Shown here: positions 54,289 to 64,000 of the stretch, piece after piece | How the letters are laid out: every line of letters starts with the position of its first letter | How positions within the stretch are numbered: position 1 is the stretch's first letter | NCBI GenBank assembly: GCA_026210745.1 | Contig: CP110630.1 | Location: 5,952,001-6,016,000, forward strand | Reading direction: 5' to 3' | DNA: 64,000 bases | DNA from: Exobasidium rhododendri | Taxonomy: Eukaryota > Basidiomycota > Exobasidiomycetes > Exobasidiales > Exobasidiaceae | Translations under genes and position numbers: made by a program | The notes under the pieces: model-generated | Seen by the model: the letters and a program-made list of their open reading frames with translations, nothing else | Databases searched by the model: none | What the model was told of the DNA's origin: nothing

Positions 54289-57200
54289 ATGGTTCCTCTG
54301 GCTGCTGAGATCAAAGGTACGTATGCGCTTCTGTTCTCCACACTGAACAGAAAAGATGGCGCTTTCCTAGCTGTGGGTGTCGTTCTCGCTGCTGTTGCCG
54401 GTGTCATTCCAGCAATTATTGCCAAGATCATCGGGTCGGTCTTCAATGCATTCGCAGCGTTCAATCCAGACCTTCTCCCTATCTCGCAAATTTCTCAAGA
54501 AAAGAAGGATGCCGTCATGCACACTACTTTACAAGCCGTCTGGAAATTGTGCTTATTGGGCGGCGGTACAATGGTTCTCAGCACTGTTATGATTTCGACC
54601 TGGATCATCATCGGGGAGAAAGTAGGTAGAGGCTGGAGACTCAAGGTATACGACGGTTTCAGTGCAAAGAAGATGAAGTGGTTTGAAACAGATCTCAAGG
54701 AGAAGGCGGGTCTAGATGAAGGAAGCGAAAGTATCGGCTCAGGAGGTATCATGGCGAAGTTTGCTCGGTGAGTGCTGTTGTGCATGAGAGAGCGGCCGCC
54801 ACCAATTGTCTCTAAGTCGAAAAAGATCGTCTTCCCTCCTCAATATCGCAGAGAGACAGACGAGGTCAGAATAGCAGCATCGCAGACATTCGGTCAGATG
54901 ATTGAGACCCTCGCGACGATTCTGGCGTCCCTCATCCTGGCTTTTGTCTCCTGCTGGTCCCTCACTCTTGTCGTCCTGGCGTCGATTCCTCTTACTGCAG
55001 TACTGATCGGTCTGGTCCAGAGCAAGGCAACACCGCTACATGTTGTTGAGATGGAGAACATGGCAAGAGCTGGCAACATTCTAGAGCGATGCATCCAGTC
55101 GATCACCACTGTCAAGGCGTTCGCATCGGAGAAACGAGAGGAAGGCCAATTCATGGCTCACGTCGACAAAGCCACTCAATGTTGGAACAAGCTGGCGATC
55201 ATCTATGGAGGCCGTCTCGGTCTGAGTGGTACACTGACACTGGCCATGTTCACCAGCGGTTTCTGGTACGGCACTTACATGGTCCAAGCGGGCAAAGTCA
55301 CACCCGGTAACGTCATCACCACCTTCTGGTCTTGCTTGCTGATAGGAAACGGTCTTAGCACGATGCTGGCCACTTTCCAGATTGTGGAAGTGGGGAAAGT
55401 GTCTGCGACGAGTCTTTCCAGACTGATCAGTGACGGGGCTCCAGAGATCAGACCAGGCGAAAGCGAAGACTTTGTAGTGCAGATGCACGATGGACCTCCT
55501 TCTTCCATGAGTCGATCATCCTCCATCATGTCGGGGAAGACTCCTTTCGGGGAGGACGATCCCTTCAGCCAACGTGCAGTTGACAAGCCGCTCTCACCTG
55601 TCAGCCCCAAGAGCTTCGCATCAAAACAAAGGCCAGCGTCTCGACAGGTCATTCCCATGCGCAAGATTCGACCGGACGTGAAATGCTTGGGCGAGATCAA
55701 CTTTCAGCATGTCAGTTTCAGCTATCCCTCTCGACCAAACGATCTTGTTCTCAACGACGTCAGCATGTACTTTCCCTCCGGCGAGACTACGTTCATCATT
55801 GGTGGGAGCGGCTCCGGCAAATCGACCCTGGCCCATCTGCTTCTGCGACTCTACGATGGCTATTCGGGAGAAATCACGTTGGATGAGCAGGACATTCGAT
55901 ACTTGGACTCGGAGTGGACAAGATCGCACGTTGCAGCACTTGATCAGAGTGCAATCATCTTTGACATGACGGTCCGCGACAATGTTGCACTGGGTCATTG
56001 TGGCAAGCTGACGCAGGACGTCATGTACAAGCAAAATCACGTTCCCATCGTCGAGAGGCAGAAGATCGTCGATGCTTGCAAGATGGCTCTGCTCCACAAC
56101 GACATTCAACGTCTAGAGCAGGGCTACGAGACGCCGCTTGGATCGGGAGGAGTAGACCTAAGCGGTGGTCAGAAGCAACGTCTGGCGTTGGCGAGAGCAA
56201 TCATTCGAGATCCTACGGTACTCATTCTGGATGAATGCACGAGCGCACTGGATGTCAAGAGTCGGCTGCTCATCATTGCCTTTATCAAGAAGTGGAGGAG
56301 GGGAAAGACGACGATCATCATCACGCACGACTTGCAGCAAGTGGACGAGGAAGACTTTCTGTACCTACTTGAGAAGGGCAGGCTGGTCGAGCAAGGCTAC
56401 CGAAAGGAGCTGGAGTCCAACGAGGCGGCCTACTTTTCCCGCTTCATTCAATCACAGACAGGTGTCGCAAGGAAAGAGGGCAGCGATGTCGCGAGTCCGG
56501 AAGACGAGTCTTACTCCAGACACGGGAGAGAGGAAAAGGAGAAGGAGGAGGAGGAAGAAGAGATGACTAGTCCAACAGGACTGGACTTTCACGCCACGAA
56601 GGCCTTGCAGCGATCGAGTGTTCAGCAGAGGAAGGACAAGGAGATGATTGGACACTCGAGACAGAGTAAATGGGCGTCTGATTACCATTTTGATCATAGT
56701 GCTGGTGCCTTTCACATGACATCCGTTCTGCCCTCCCTCATCCACTCTCCTGTTGCAAGGGGCAGTCAGCAGCAGCAGCAGCATTCCTATGCCCATTCTT
56801 ATCCAGAACAACAACAACAGCAGCGAGCCATCGGTCATCGTCAAGCCATGTCTTCCATCTCCACAACGTCCTCCTCCGATACGCCTTCAGTGAGGGGTCT
56901 TCGAGTGCTGAAGCTGCCTCAGCAGATCCAACAAAAGGCAGTTCGAGAGACGGGAGCAGAGGACAGCCTGGAATTGGTCAGCGTGTTGGCCAGCCTGAAG
57001 AGACCGGACCACCGACATAGAAAAGCATGGAGCGAACATGAACTGGGAGAACAGTTGGAGCAGCAGATAGACAAGGCTGACCACGTCATTGCGCACGATG
57101 AAATGTCACCCAAGAGCAAGAAGAGCCTGGGCTACATTGTGGAAGAGGAGAGCGACGACGAAGAAGTAAGACTCCAGGATCGAAGAACACTGATGGCAGC

Positions 57201-58959
57201 ACTGAAGATGGCGTGGCTGACGCAACCCAAGAAAGCAGTCCTCGTCGTCGGCTTCTTGGCCACAGTCGCAAGTGCTTTTGTGCAACCGGCTTTCTCCTTT
57301 GTTCTCGGTAAGCTGTTGGCTACGATGGGCAGAACAGACGAGAACAATCTAGTGCTGCAATACGCTCTCATCGTCCTGGGACTCGCCTTCATCGATGGCA
57401 TCGTCCAATTCCTTCGCTTTTCCATCCTCCAGTACTGTGCCAACATCTGGATCAGATCACTGCGGGCAAAGGCGATCGCCAAGGTCTTTGGACAGGACAA
57501 GGCCTGGTTCGACAAGGAAGAGAACAGCAGCAGCGCCGTCCTGACAAAGCTGATCAAGGACGGGGAAGACGCCAAGTCGTTCATCAGCAGGATCGTGGGA
57601 GAACTGCTGCTCGTCGTCGTCCTCATCTCTACGGCTTTCGTCTGGGCTCTCATCGTCTCTTGGCAGTTGACGCTCGCCGGCATCGCAATGGGACCCATCT
57701 TCTACGCTGTCGTGCTGGTGCAATCCCGCCTGATCAATCGATTTGAGCGTCAAAATAAGCTACAACGAGAGAGAGTATCCAAGCGCTTCTACAATATGCT
57801 CCACAACATCCGAGGAATTCGCTCCATGTCGCTAGAGCGAGTGTTCTGGTTGAACTTCAACGATGCAGTCCAGTGGGTCGAGTACTATGGGATCCAGTCT
57901 GCCCCACTCTCTGGATTCGGGTACGGACTGCGAGACGCATGCACGTATCTCGCCGAAGCGCTTCTCTACTACGTTGGTGCTCGGCTGTTGGTCGAAGGAA
58001 AGAATGATTTGGAGCAGGTGATGATCGTCCTGAACCTGATCTTGTTCGCCGTCGCTTCTGCTGCACAGATCATGGCCTATCTTCCTGGTATGTCAAAGTC
58101 GCTGCAGTCGATCTACGATTTGGTGACGATTCTCAGGTTGGATGAAGGAGCATCGTCTGAATTTCAGGGGAGAACCACGCCTCCTCTCCATGGCGGCATC
58201 ACCTTTCGCAACGTGCACTTCACCTACCCTTCCAGCGTCGGCGACGAAGGAAAGGTTCTGAATGGATGCAGCTTCGAGATTCGCCCTGGTGAAAAGGTGG
58301 CCTTGGTCGGTCAATCGGGCTGTGGAAAGAGCACGATTGCGTCTCTGTTGTTCCGGCTGTACGAACCGACGCAAGGAAGCATCTTGTTCGACAACAACTT
58401 TCGGCTTGACAACATCCAAGTGCAGCATCTGCGCAAGAATATCGCCATCGTTCAACAGAGAAGCGATCTGTTCGATGACACTATCCGGAACAATATTCTG
58501 TACGGCAACGAAGCAGCCACACCACTTCAGCTCGATGTGGCGATCCAAAAGTCATCCAGTCGAGACATCATCCATCAGGTGAAGGACGGTCTGGACACGA
58601 TCATTGGCGATAAGGCGAGTACGATCTCGGGCGGTCAGAAGCAGAGGATCGCGATTGCGAGGGCACTCGTCCGAGATCAAGCCAAGTTGCTCATCTTGGA
58701 CGAGTGCACCAGTGCGCTGGACTCCACCAATCAAGAAAAGGTTGCCAAGAGCTTGCTCAGTGATGACATGAGCGATGATCAACACAAAAGCGTGACGACC
58801 CTGATCGTGACGCACAAGCTGGAGATGATGAGGAGATGCGATCGCATTCTCGTCTTGGAGAAGGGAAGAGTGGTGCAGAGTGGTCACTTTACCACGCTGA
58901 TCCAGCAAAAGGGCGGCGCCTTCTCTGTGCTTGCCAATGCTGGCGAGTGGGGGGCTTGA
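54289..58959 (+). CDS. STE6: a-factor-type pheromone exporter, full ABC transporter
   Basis: The exons are 54289-54767 and 54852-58959, giving 1528 residues arranged TMD-NBD-TMD-NBD. NBD1 has Walker A GGSGSGKST (about 475), signature LSGGQKQRLALARAI (about 595) and Walker B LILDECTSALD (about 616). NBD2 has GQSGCGKST (about 1313), ISGGQKQRIAIARAL (about 1418) and LLILDECTSALD. All catalytic motifs look intact. The linker between the halves is long (over 200 residues), with Glu and Gln runs. The layout and the first TMD are most like fungal Ste6, which exports farnesylated mating pheromone; another ABCB exporter is possible. A short upstream coding exon cannot be ruled out. Confidence 0.87.
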
Positions 58960-59127
58960 GGATGGGGGAAACAGTACCTACCGGTCTTCCAGTCCCCCTC
59001 CCTCCTTTTCCCTCCCCTTCCTGTCGCCTCTTCTCTCGTTCTTAATGATCTCGAGTCTTCTCTCGTGTTAGAAGATCTCTATGTCTCGGCCATCACGTTG
59101 TAACATTAACCATTGCTCAAAGAGATC

Positions 59128-60168
59128 TCAATACACGTTACTTCGTTGACGACTGCGTTTCTTGTCCAGCTCGTCCTCCTTCTGCTTTCGTTGAGCTGCT
59201 CCTTCCTCTCCTGCTTTGCTGAGAAGTCCGACGATCAGCTCTGCTGTCCGGATGCTTTCGTCATTTGCTGGGATGGCGTACGTCACCAACCGAGGGTCGA
59301 CGTCGGTGTCGGTGATGGCAATGGTCGCGATCCCCTGCTCGGTCGCTTCTCGGATGGCGTGTACGTTATTCTTTGGATTGAGCACAATGAGCAGATCAGG
59401 CTGAAGATGCTGAGTAGCCAAAGAAGAAGCGTCCACCTTCGCACTTGATCCCCGCTTCTCCATAACTTCCTCTTCGTACGTTTCCATGTCACCCAAGATG
59501 GCTCTGGCGAGCAATTTTGGCGCATTACTAATCACACCAGGAATCCACCTCTCCTTTGCGACATGGAATCCATTCTTGCCTAGTCTCTTTGCAGCGGCAA
59601 GAACGGCCTTTTCCGTTCCAGGAGCTGTGCCCAAGAAGACAACTACACCATCTCTATAGACGACGTCCTTGACCACCCTGCAAGCCAATTTTATAGCTGG
59701 CAAGGTATACTTCTCCACATCAATGATCGCTTGACCATTTCGAGTTCCATACAGCATAGGAACATTGGCGCGAGCAATCGAAGAAAGGGAGTGACCAACA
59801 TGAGCCGTCGAAGCCAAAAGATGAGATATTGTCAGCTCTCGAGCTGTGATTGGATCTAGACGAGCTTTGTAAGGTCGAAAGGCCGTCGCTTTTGTCTGAG
59901 TCGATCCCAAGTCGGCGAAATGATTCATCGCCACTTCACGGAGTCTTGACACTTGCCTCTTCGTGTTGAAAAGTACCTTTGTTTCATCGTCACTTCCAGC
60001 CTTGACTACTCTCACGTCATCTACTCCCACTCCGGTACCTCCTGGTGACGTCGCCTCCGAAACCCCTGCTTCAATCCATCTCACTGGCGTTGTCGACAGT
60101 GCACGGGATGCAGTTCCCTTGAGACTGCTCAGCGTGTGCCTCGATGTCGTTGCCAGTGAGCTCGCCAT
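59128..60168 (-). CDS. MRP4: mitochondrial ribosomal protein uS2m
   Basis: This is a single-exon gene of 346 residues. The N-terminal 45 residues are Ser/Thr/Arg-rich with no early acidic residue (MASSLATTSRHTLSSLKGTASRALSTTPVRW), a clear mitochondrial presequence. The S2 domain follows: LLASTAHVGHS, YGTRNGQAIIDVEKY, VVFLGTAPGTEKAVLAAA, FHVAKERWIPGVISN, PDLLIVLNPKNNVHAIREA and IAITDTDVDPRLVTYAIPANDES. It belongs to the small subunit of the mitoribosome. The upstream in-frame Met at 60240 is not preferred because it would bury the presequence. Confidence 0.94.
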   Translation of the reverse strand: MASSLATTSRHTLSSLKGTASRALSTTPVRWIEAGVSEATSPGGTGVGVDDVRVVKAGSDDETKVLFNTKRQVSRLREVAMNHFADLGSTQTKATAFRPYKARLDPITARELTISHLLASTAHVGHSLSSIARANVPMLYGTRNGQAIIDVEKYTLPAIKLACRVVKDVVYRDGVVVFLGTAPGTEKAVLAAAKRLGKNGFHVAKERWIPGVISNAPKLLARAILGDMETYEEEVMEKRGSSAKVDASSLATQHLQPDLLIVLNPKNNVHAIREATEQGIATIAITDTDVDPRLVTYAIPANDESIRTAELIVGLLSKAGEEGAAQRKQKEDELDKKRSRQRSNVY

Positions 60169-60646
60169 GAGTGCGTGGTTCGTTTGATAATGATACACTG
60201 TCAATGATGATAATGCCGATTGGTGGTGCAACCATTCCAATCCTCGTGGCTCGGTCCTTCTATTTCTCCACCCCTTCTACGTACGCATGGCTGCGGATTG
60301 GCTTGACTTTACGCGTCAAGTCTGTACGCAAGACTTGAGAGACAGTGTCAGACATTAGATTCTCTCTTGTCTCTCAAAATATAATATTTCTTCTCGCATG
60401 GCTATCTCACGCCATGCGATACAAATGTAAATCTGTATTCGACTTACGATTTCCGAATACAAATCCTCGGTTGGCTGGAAGACAAAGCCAAAGTCGAAAC
60501 AATTTTTTTCTCTCTGCGCTTTCGCAGACATCTTCTCGAGGGAGTTTTTTTCTGATTTTGAAGCAACGTCACATTGATTTTCTCTTTCCTCCTTCATATT
60601 ACACCGGCTTCATACCTTTTCCACCCTCTACATCAAGCATCACAAT
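60169..60646. promoter_or_regulatory. divergent promoter region, MRP4 / SSB
   Basis: These 478 bp contain T-rich stretches at about 60502-60555 and a pyrimidine-rich leader ahead of the SSB start. I did not find a convincing array of nTTCnnGAAn heat-shock units, consistent with Ssb genes being growth-regulated and not heat-induced. Confidence 0.4.
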
Positions 60647-61718
60647 ATGTCTGGAGAGGTCCCCGCTGTCTCAGATGACGTCTACCAAGGCGCTATTGGT
60701 ATTGGTGCGTTCAGATAGAGAGATGGCATCTCCTGGTAGGAAGAAGTGTGAAGCTCGTCCGCTGACCCATGCTGTACCCATCTACTTTTTCTTCGAGTGC
60801 AGACTTAGGAACGACATACTCTTGTGTCGGTTGGTGGTCAAACGAGCGAGTAGAGATCATCGCCAATGATCGTGCGTAAAATACTTGATTTAAGTACTCT
60901 CACAGGAAGAGCTCAGCTGACCTCTGAATCTGATCCGCCGTTCCTTTTCATTGCAGAGGGAAACCGAACTACGCCTTCATACGTTGCTTTCACCGAAAGT
61001 GAGCGATTGATTGGAGATGCCGCCAAGAACCAAGCCGCCATGAACCCTCGTCAAACCGTCTTCGATGCCAAGCGATTGATTGGACGAAGATACGATGACC
61101 CCGACGTCAAGAAGGATATGGTCCACTGGCCTTTCACCGTCGTTGACAAGGAAGGAAGCCCTTTCATCCAAGTCGACTACCAAGGAGAAAAGAAGCAATT
61201 CTCACCACAAGAGATCTCGGCCATGGTCTTGACCAAAATGAAGGAGATTGCCGAAGCAAAGATTGGAAAGGACGTTAAGAAGGCAGTCGTCACCGTACCT
61301 GCTTACTTCAATGACTCGCAACGATTGGCTACCAAGGATGCTGGTGAGTAGAGAGGCCAAGTCATACAGTCATCGTAGAGGAGAGACACGAGTTGGAGTG
61401 CTAGTGCAGACGGGGAAGAGGGAAGGGAGATGGCGCAGGGATTATACAGTATATTCCATGCTAAGACTGAGTTTAGACTGCGGAAACCAATATATTCGCT
61501 TTTAAAGCCTTTTATGAGCGCTGCAGTTGGGAGCAGAAAGCGATTCTGTATTTTTCGAAGGGATTGAACGGCTACTAACGCTCTTCTTACCTTTTCAAAC
61601 GCTTTGCACAGGTTCCATTGCTGGTCTCGACGTTCTCCGAATCATCAACGAGCCCACTGCCGCTGCCATTGCTTACGGTCTTGACTCCAAATCATCTACC
61701 GAGAAGAACGTATTGATT

Positions 61719-61754
<36 letters not shown>

Positions 61755-62957
61755 TTGAACATTACCGGAGGTGTCTTTGCTGTCAAGGCGACTGCTGGTG
61801 ACACGCACTTGGGAGGAGAGGACTTCGACAACTCCCTCTTGGAGCACTTCAAGAAGGAGTTTGAGCGCAAGAACAAGGTCGACATCACCGACGATGCAAG
61901 AGCCACTCGACGATTGAGATCTGCTTGCGAGCGTGCCAAGAGAACTCTTTCCAGTGTCACCCAAACCACTGTTGAGGTTGACTCCCTCTTCCAGGGAATT
62001 GACTTCCAAGCCAACATTACCCGAGCCAGATTCGAAGAGATCAACGCTGTGGCCTTCAAGAGCACCATGGACCCCGTCCAGAAGGTACTCAAGGACGCAA
62101 AGATGTCCCAAGAGAAGGTCGACGACATTGTCCTCGTTGGAGGTTCCACCCGAATTCCCAAGATTCAGTCCCTTGTGTCCGAGGCATTCGGAGGTCGTCA
62201 ATTGAACAAGTCCATCAACCCCGACGAGGCTGTTGCCTACGGTGCCGCCGTTCAAGCTGCCGTCTTGACCAACCAGACCAGTGACAAGACTGCTGACTTG
62301 TTGTTGCTCGATGTTGCCCCTCTTTCGCTCGGTGTGGCCATGCAAGGAGATGTGTTCGGTGTCGTCGTTCCCAGAAATACACCTATCCCCACCTCCAAGA
62401 CGAGGACCTTCACCACCGTTGAAGACAATCAACAACAGGTCACCTTCCCCGTCTACGAAGGAGAGCGAACGCAGTGCAAGGAGAACAAGCTGTTGGGTGA
62501 ATTCGAGCTTACCGGTATCCCACCCATGCCCAAGGGACAGGCTGAACTCATCTGCACATTCGACGTTACGTCCGACGGTCTACTCCGCGTATCTGCTTCT
62601 GAGCGAACATCGGGCCGAAAAGCGAACATCACCATCACGAACAGTGTCGGTCGATTGTCCTCCACAGAGATTGAACAGATGATCAAGGACTCTGAACAAT
62701 TCAAGGCATCCGATAAGGAATTCCAAGCAAGACACGATGCACGAGCAGAATTGAGCCAATACGCAGAGAGTGTTGAAGGAACGATCAGTGGACCAAGCAT
62801 CAACATGAAGAGAAACTTGAAGGTCCAAGTCGAACAAGAATTGGCAAAGGCACTTGAGTTGTTGGAGAAGGAAGACGCTACTGCCGACGACTTCCGAAGA
62901 TCGTCGCTGAGATTGAAGAGAGCCGTGCAAAAGGGTATGGCCGGTGCCACTCGATGA
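60647..62957 (+). CDS. SSB1: ribosome-associated Hsp70 (Ssb type)
   Basis: The exons are 60647-60704, 60803-60871, 60957-61343 and 61612-62957, giving 619 residues. Two donors are GTGCGT. The ATPase domain is intact: [49 protein letters not shown]-type segment, [27 protein letters not shown] and [11 protein letters not shown]. The sequence follows the Ssb branch: [12 protein letters not shown] at the start, no EEVD end (it stops at MAGATR), and a Ssb-like substrate domain. Ssb works at the ribosome exit with the RAC complex on nascent chains. The third intron is 268 nt, long for this genome and often a sign of intronic regulatory elements in highly expressed genes. Confidence 0.94.
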
Positions 62958-63428
62958 TTCAGTGTTGATTCATCTCTCTTGTGGATTGGGCCGTCAAGTC
63001 GACCCTTAGATGTACACACATCTTACCCAAACCCTCTTACCCTCTTCTCTTTCCTCTGTCATCTTACGCTCTTCTCTCTCACATTCTCCCCAAACCCAAA
63101 ACATACTTCACCGCGACATGTGATGAATACTATGAGATTTCAATGCTTCTCCTGAGTGAAGACCAGTTTCTGTCTGATCTTGATCTTGAGCTCCTCCTCC
63201 ACGTCAGGCTTTTCCACTGTAGAGCCCGATGCATAGTGAGTGCTCTCCATCTGCACATCCCCTTTTTCGGCTTTCAAAATGAAGACGCGACCGGGGTAGG
63301 GCAGTCTTTGTGTGGTTAAAGGAGGGGTAGTAGTGCAGCGCTTGTAAAGAATACCCGCGCACGTCCTCCCGCCGTCCGATTTGCTGACCTTGCCCCATCA
63401 ACCAACCTCAGAAGCAGCGTCGTGTACG
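62958..63428. other. intergenic region SSB 3' end to carrier gene
   Basis: These 471 bp contain pyrimidine-rich 3' UTR-like sequence and the carrier promoter. I see no gene. Confidence 0.35.
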
Positions 63429-64000
63429 ATGGCAGAGAGTGAATTGGTGCGTAGTTTAGGAGCGTTCTCTCCGTGTCTTACTTTGCTCACACCGGCATAA
63501 TAGCCTCCCTTCGCCCAAGCAACAGCGGGCGCTTGCGGTTCTCTGGTCTCCAACAGTCTCGTGTATCCCCTCGATCTACTGTCCACCAGACTACAAACAC
63601 AATCAAAGGGCAAAGGCAGCAAGGGTGAGTGGCAGATGTCTTGAGGGGTCAGTCTACCGCAATCTCTTCCAATCGAATCTAAATTGATACTTGCAAAAAC
63701 AGGGCATCAGTCAATCTATGGAGCGTTGCAGGAGATTGTGAGGAACAAGGGCATCCTGGGTCTCTACCAAGGATGGGCTGCCGACTCCATGTCAAACACC
63801 ATGAGCAAGTGGGTCACTGATGGTCTGTGAATGCGTCTGAATCTTGTCGTCTAAAGCTGCTCATCGCCTTCCACAGCTTTCTCTTCTTCTTCTTTCGGAG
63901 CTTCTTGATCGAAAGACTTCAAGCTAGAAAGCCTCCAGCTCCTTCAAGGGAGAAGGGCAAGGCTGGAGCTGTGGCTCTTAGCGCCGGAGAAGATCTTGCA
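63429..64000 (+). CDS. solute carrier, peroxisomal PMP47/ANT1-like, 5' part
   Basis: This gene is truncated by the right edge. Exons so far are 63429-63446, 63504-63624, 63703-63808 and 63877 onward. The first repeat of the mitochondrial carrier family is present: GACGSLVSNSLVYPLDLLSTRLQTQ with the P-x-D-x-x-x-R motif, then IVRNKGILGLYQGWAADSMSNTMSNFLFFFRSFLIERL. The GLYQGW and the aromatic cluster after the short loop resemble PMP47/SLC25A17-type peroxisomal carriers of nucleotides or CoA. A mitochondrial member remains possible because only one of the expected six membrane-helix pairs is seen. The first coding exon is just 18 nt. Confidence 0.75.

Overview
The window is nuclear DNA from a fungus, almost certainly a basidiomycete. 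Genes are dense and on both strands. Most carry short introns of about 45-110 nt with GTGAGT/GTAAGT donors and YAG acceptors, although one SSB intron reaches 268 nt. Nuclear-encoded mitochondrial proteins, 26S proteasome subunits and a Ste6-type ABC transporter are present. Frequent CGA arginine codons and a Kex2-processed repeat protein recalling Ustilago repellents hint at Ustilaginomycotina, but this is inference and no species call is made. I see no transposon, CRISPR array, rRNA or convincing tRNA. All exon structures were assembled by eye from splice consensus, reading phase and family similarity.

Layout, left to right (30 protein genes, two cut by the window ends). 1-542: start of an mRNA-capping triphosphatase (CET1). 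1004-9982: AVT3/4-type vacuolar amino-acid transporter, WW-domain protein, Saf4/CCDC130 splicing factor, glycerol kinase and a PTS1-bearing acyl-CoA ligase. 10232-14290: Hikeshi/OPI10 and a secreted, cysteine-free, seven-module repeat protein studded with Kex2 sites. 14792-22638: methylenetetrahydrofolate reductase, PX-BAR sorting nexin Snx41/Atg20 and an 820-residue orphan. 22828-28144: Nbp35, Tma20, a SAM methyltransferase and phosphomannomutase. 28253-31556: the proteasome lid genes RPN7 and RPN6 sharing a 193-bp divergent promoter. 31600-40968: adrenodoxin reductase, a MAPEG protein, a degenerate xylulokinase-like FGGY protein, ornithine carbamoyltransferase and Sec14. 40969-44753: a 3.8-kb gene-free block ahead of a Pcl-type cyclin. 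46051-64000: NUC1 nuclease, an intracellular GH43 glycosidase, a Pho84 phosphate transporter, Ste6, mitoribosomal uS2m, ribosome-associated Hsp70 Ssb, and the start of a peroxisomal/mitochondrial carrier.

Most genes are housekeeping and not functionally linked, beyond the RPN6/RPN7 pair. Loose themes are mitochondria (ARH1, NUC1, uS2m, OTC), cytosolic Fe-S assembly (NBP35), translation (TMA20, SSB), peroxisomes (the acyl-CoA ligase and probably the partial carrier) and nutrient acquisition (PHO84, GUT1, AVT).

The best candidate for something undescribed is the 787-residue precursor at 11927-14290. It has a signal peptide and seven diverged copies of a unit (hydrophobic Gly/Ala-rich segment followed by a charged helix), separated by short, mostly acidic linkers with dibasic sites at both ends. 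Other points of note are five genes with 23-38-nt terminal coding exons, an acyl-CoA ligase whose peroxisomal signal lies on a 31-nt last exon, a GH43 gene whose two introns are both stop-free multiples of three, and a small array of YTAGCTYCC motifs in the cyclin upstream region.
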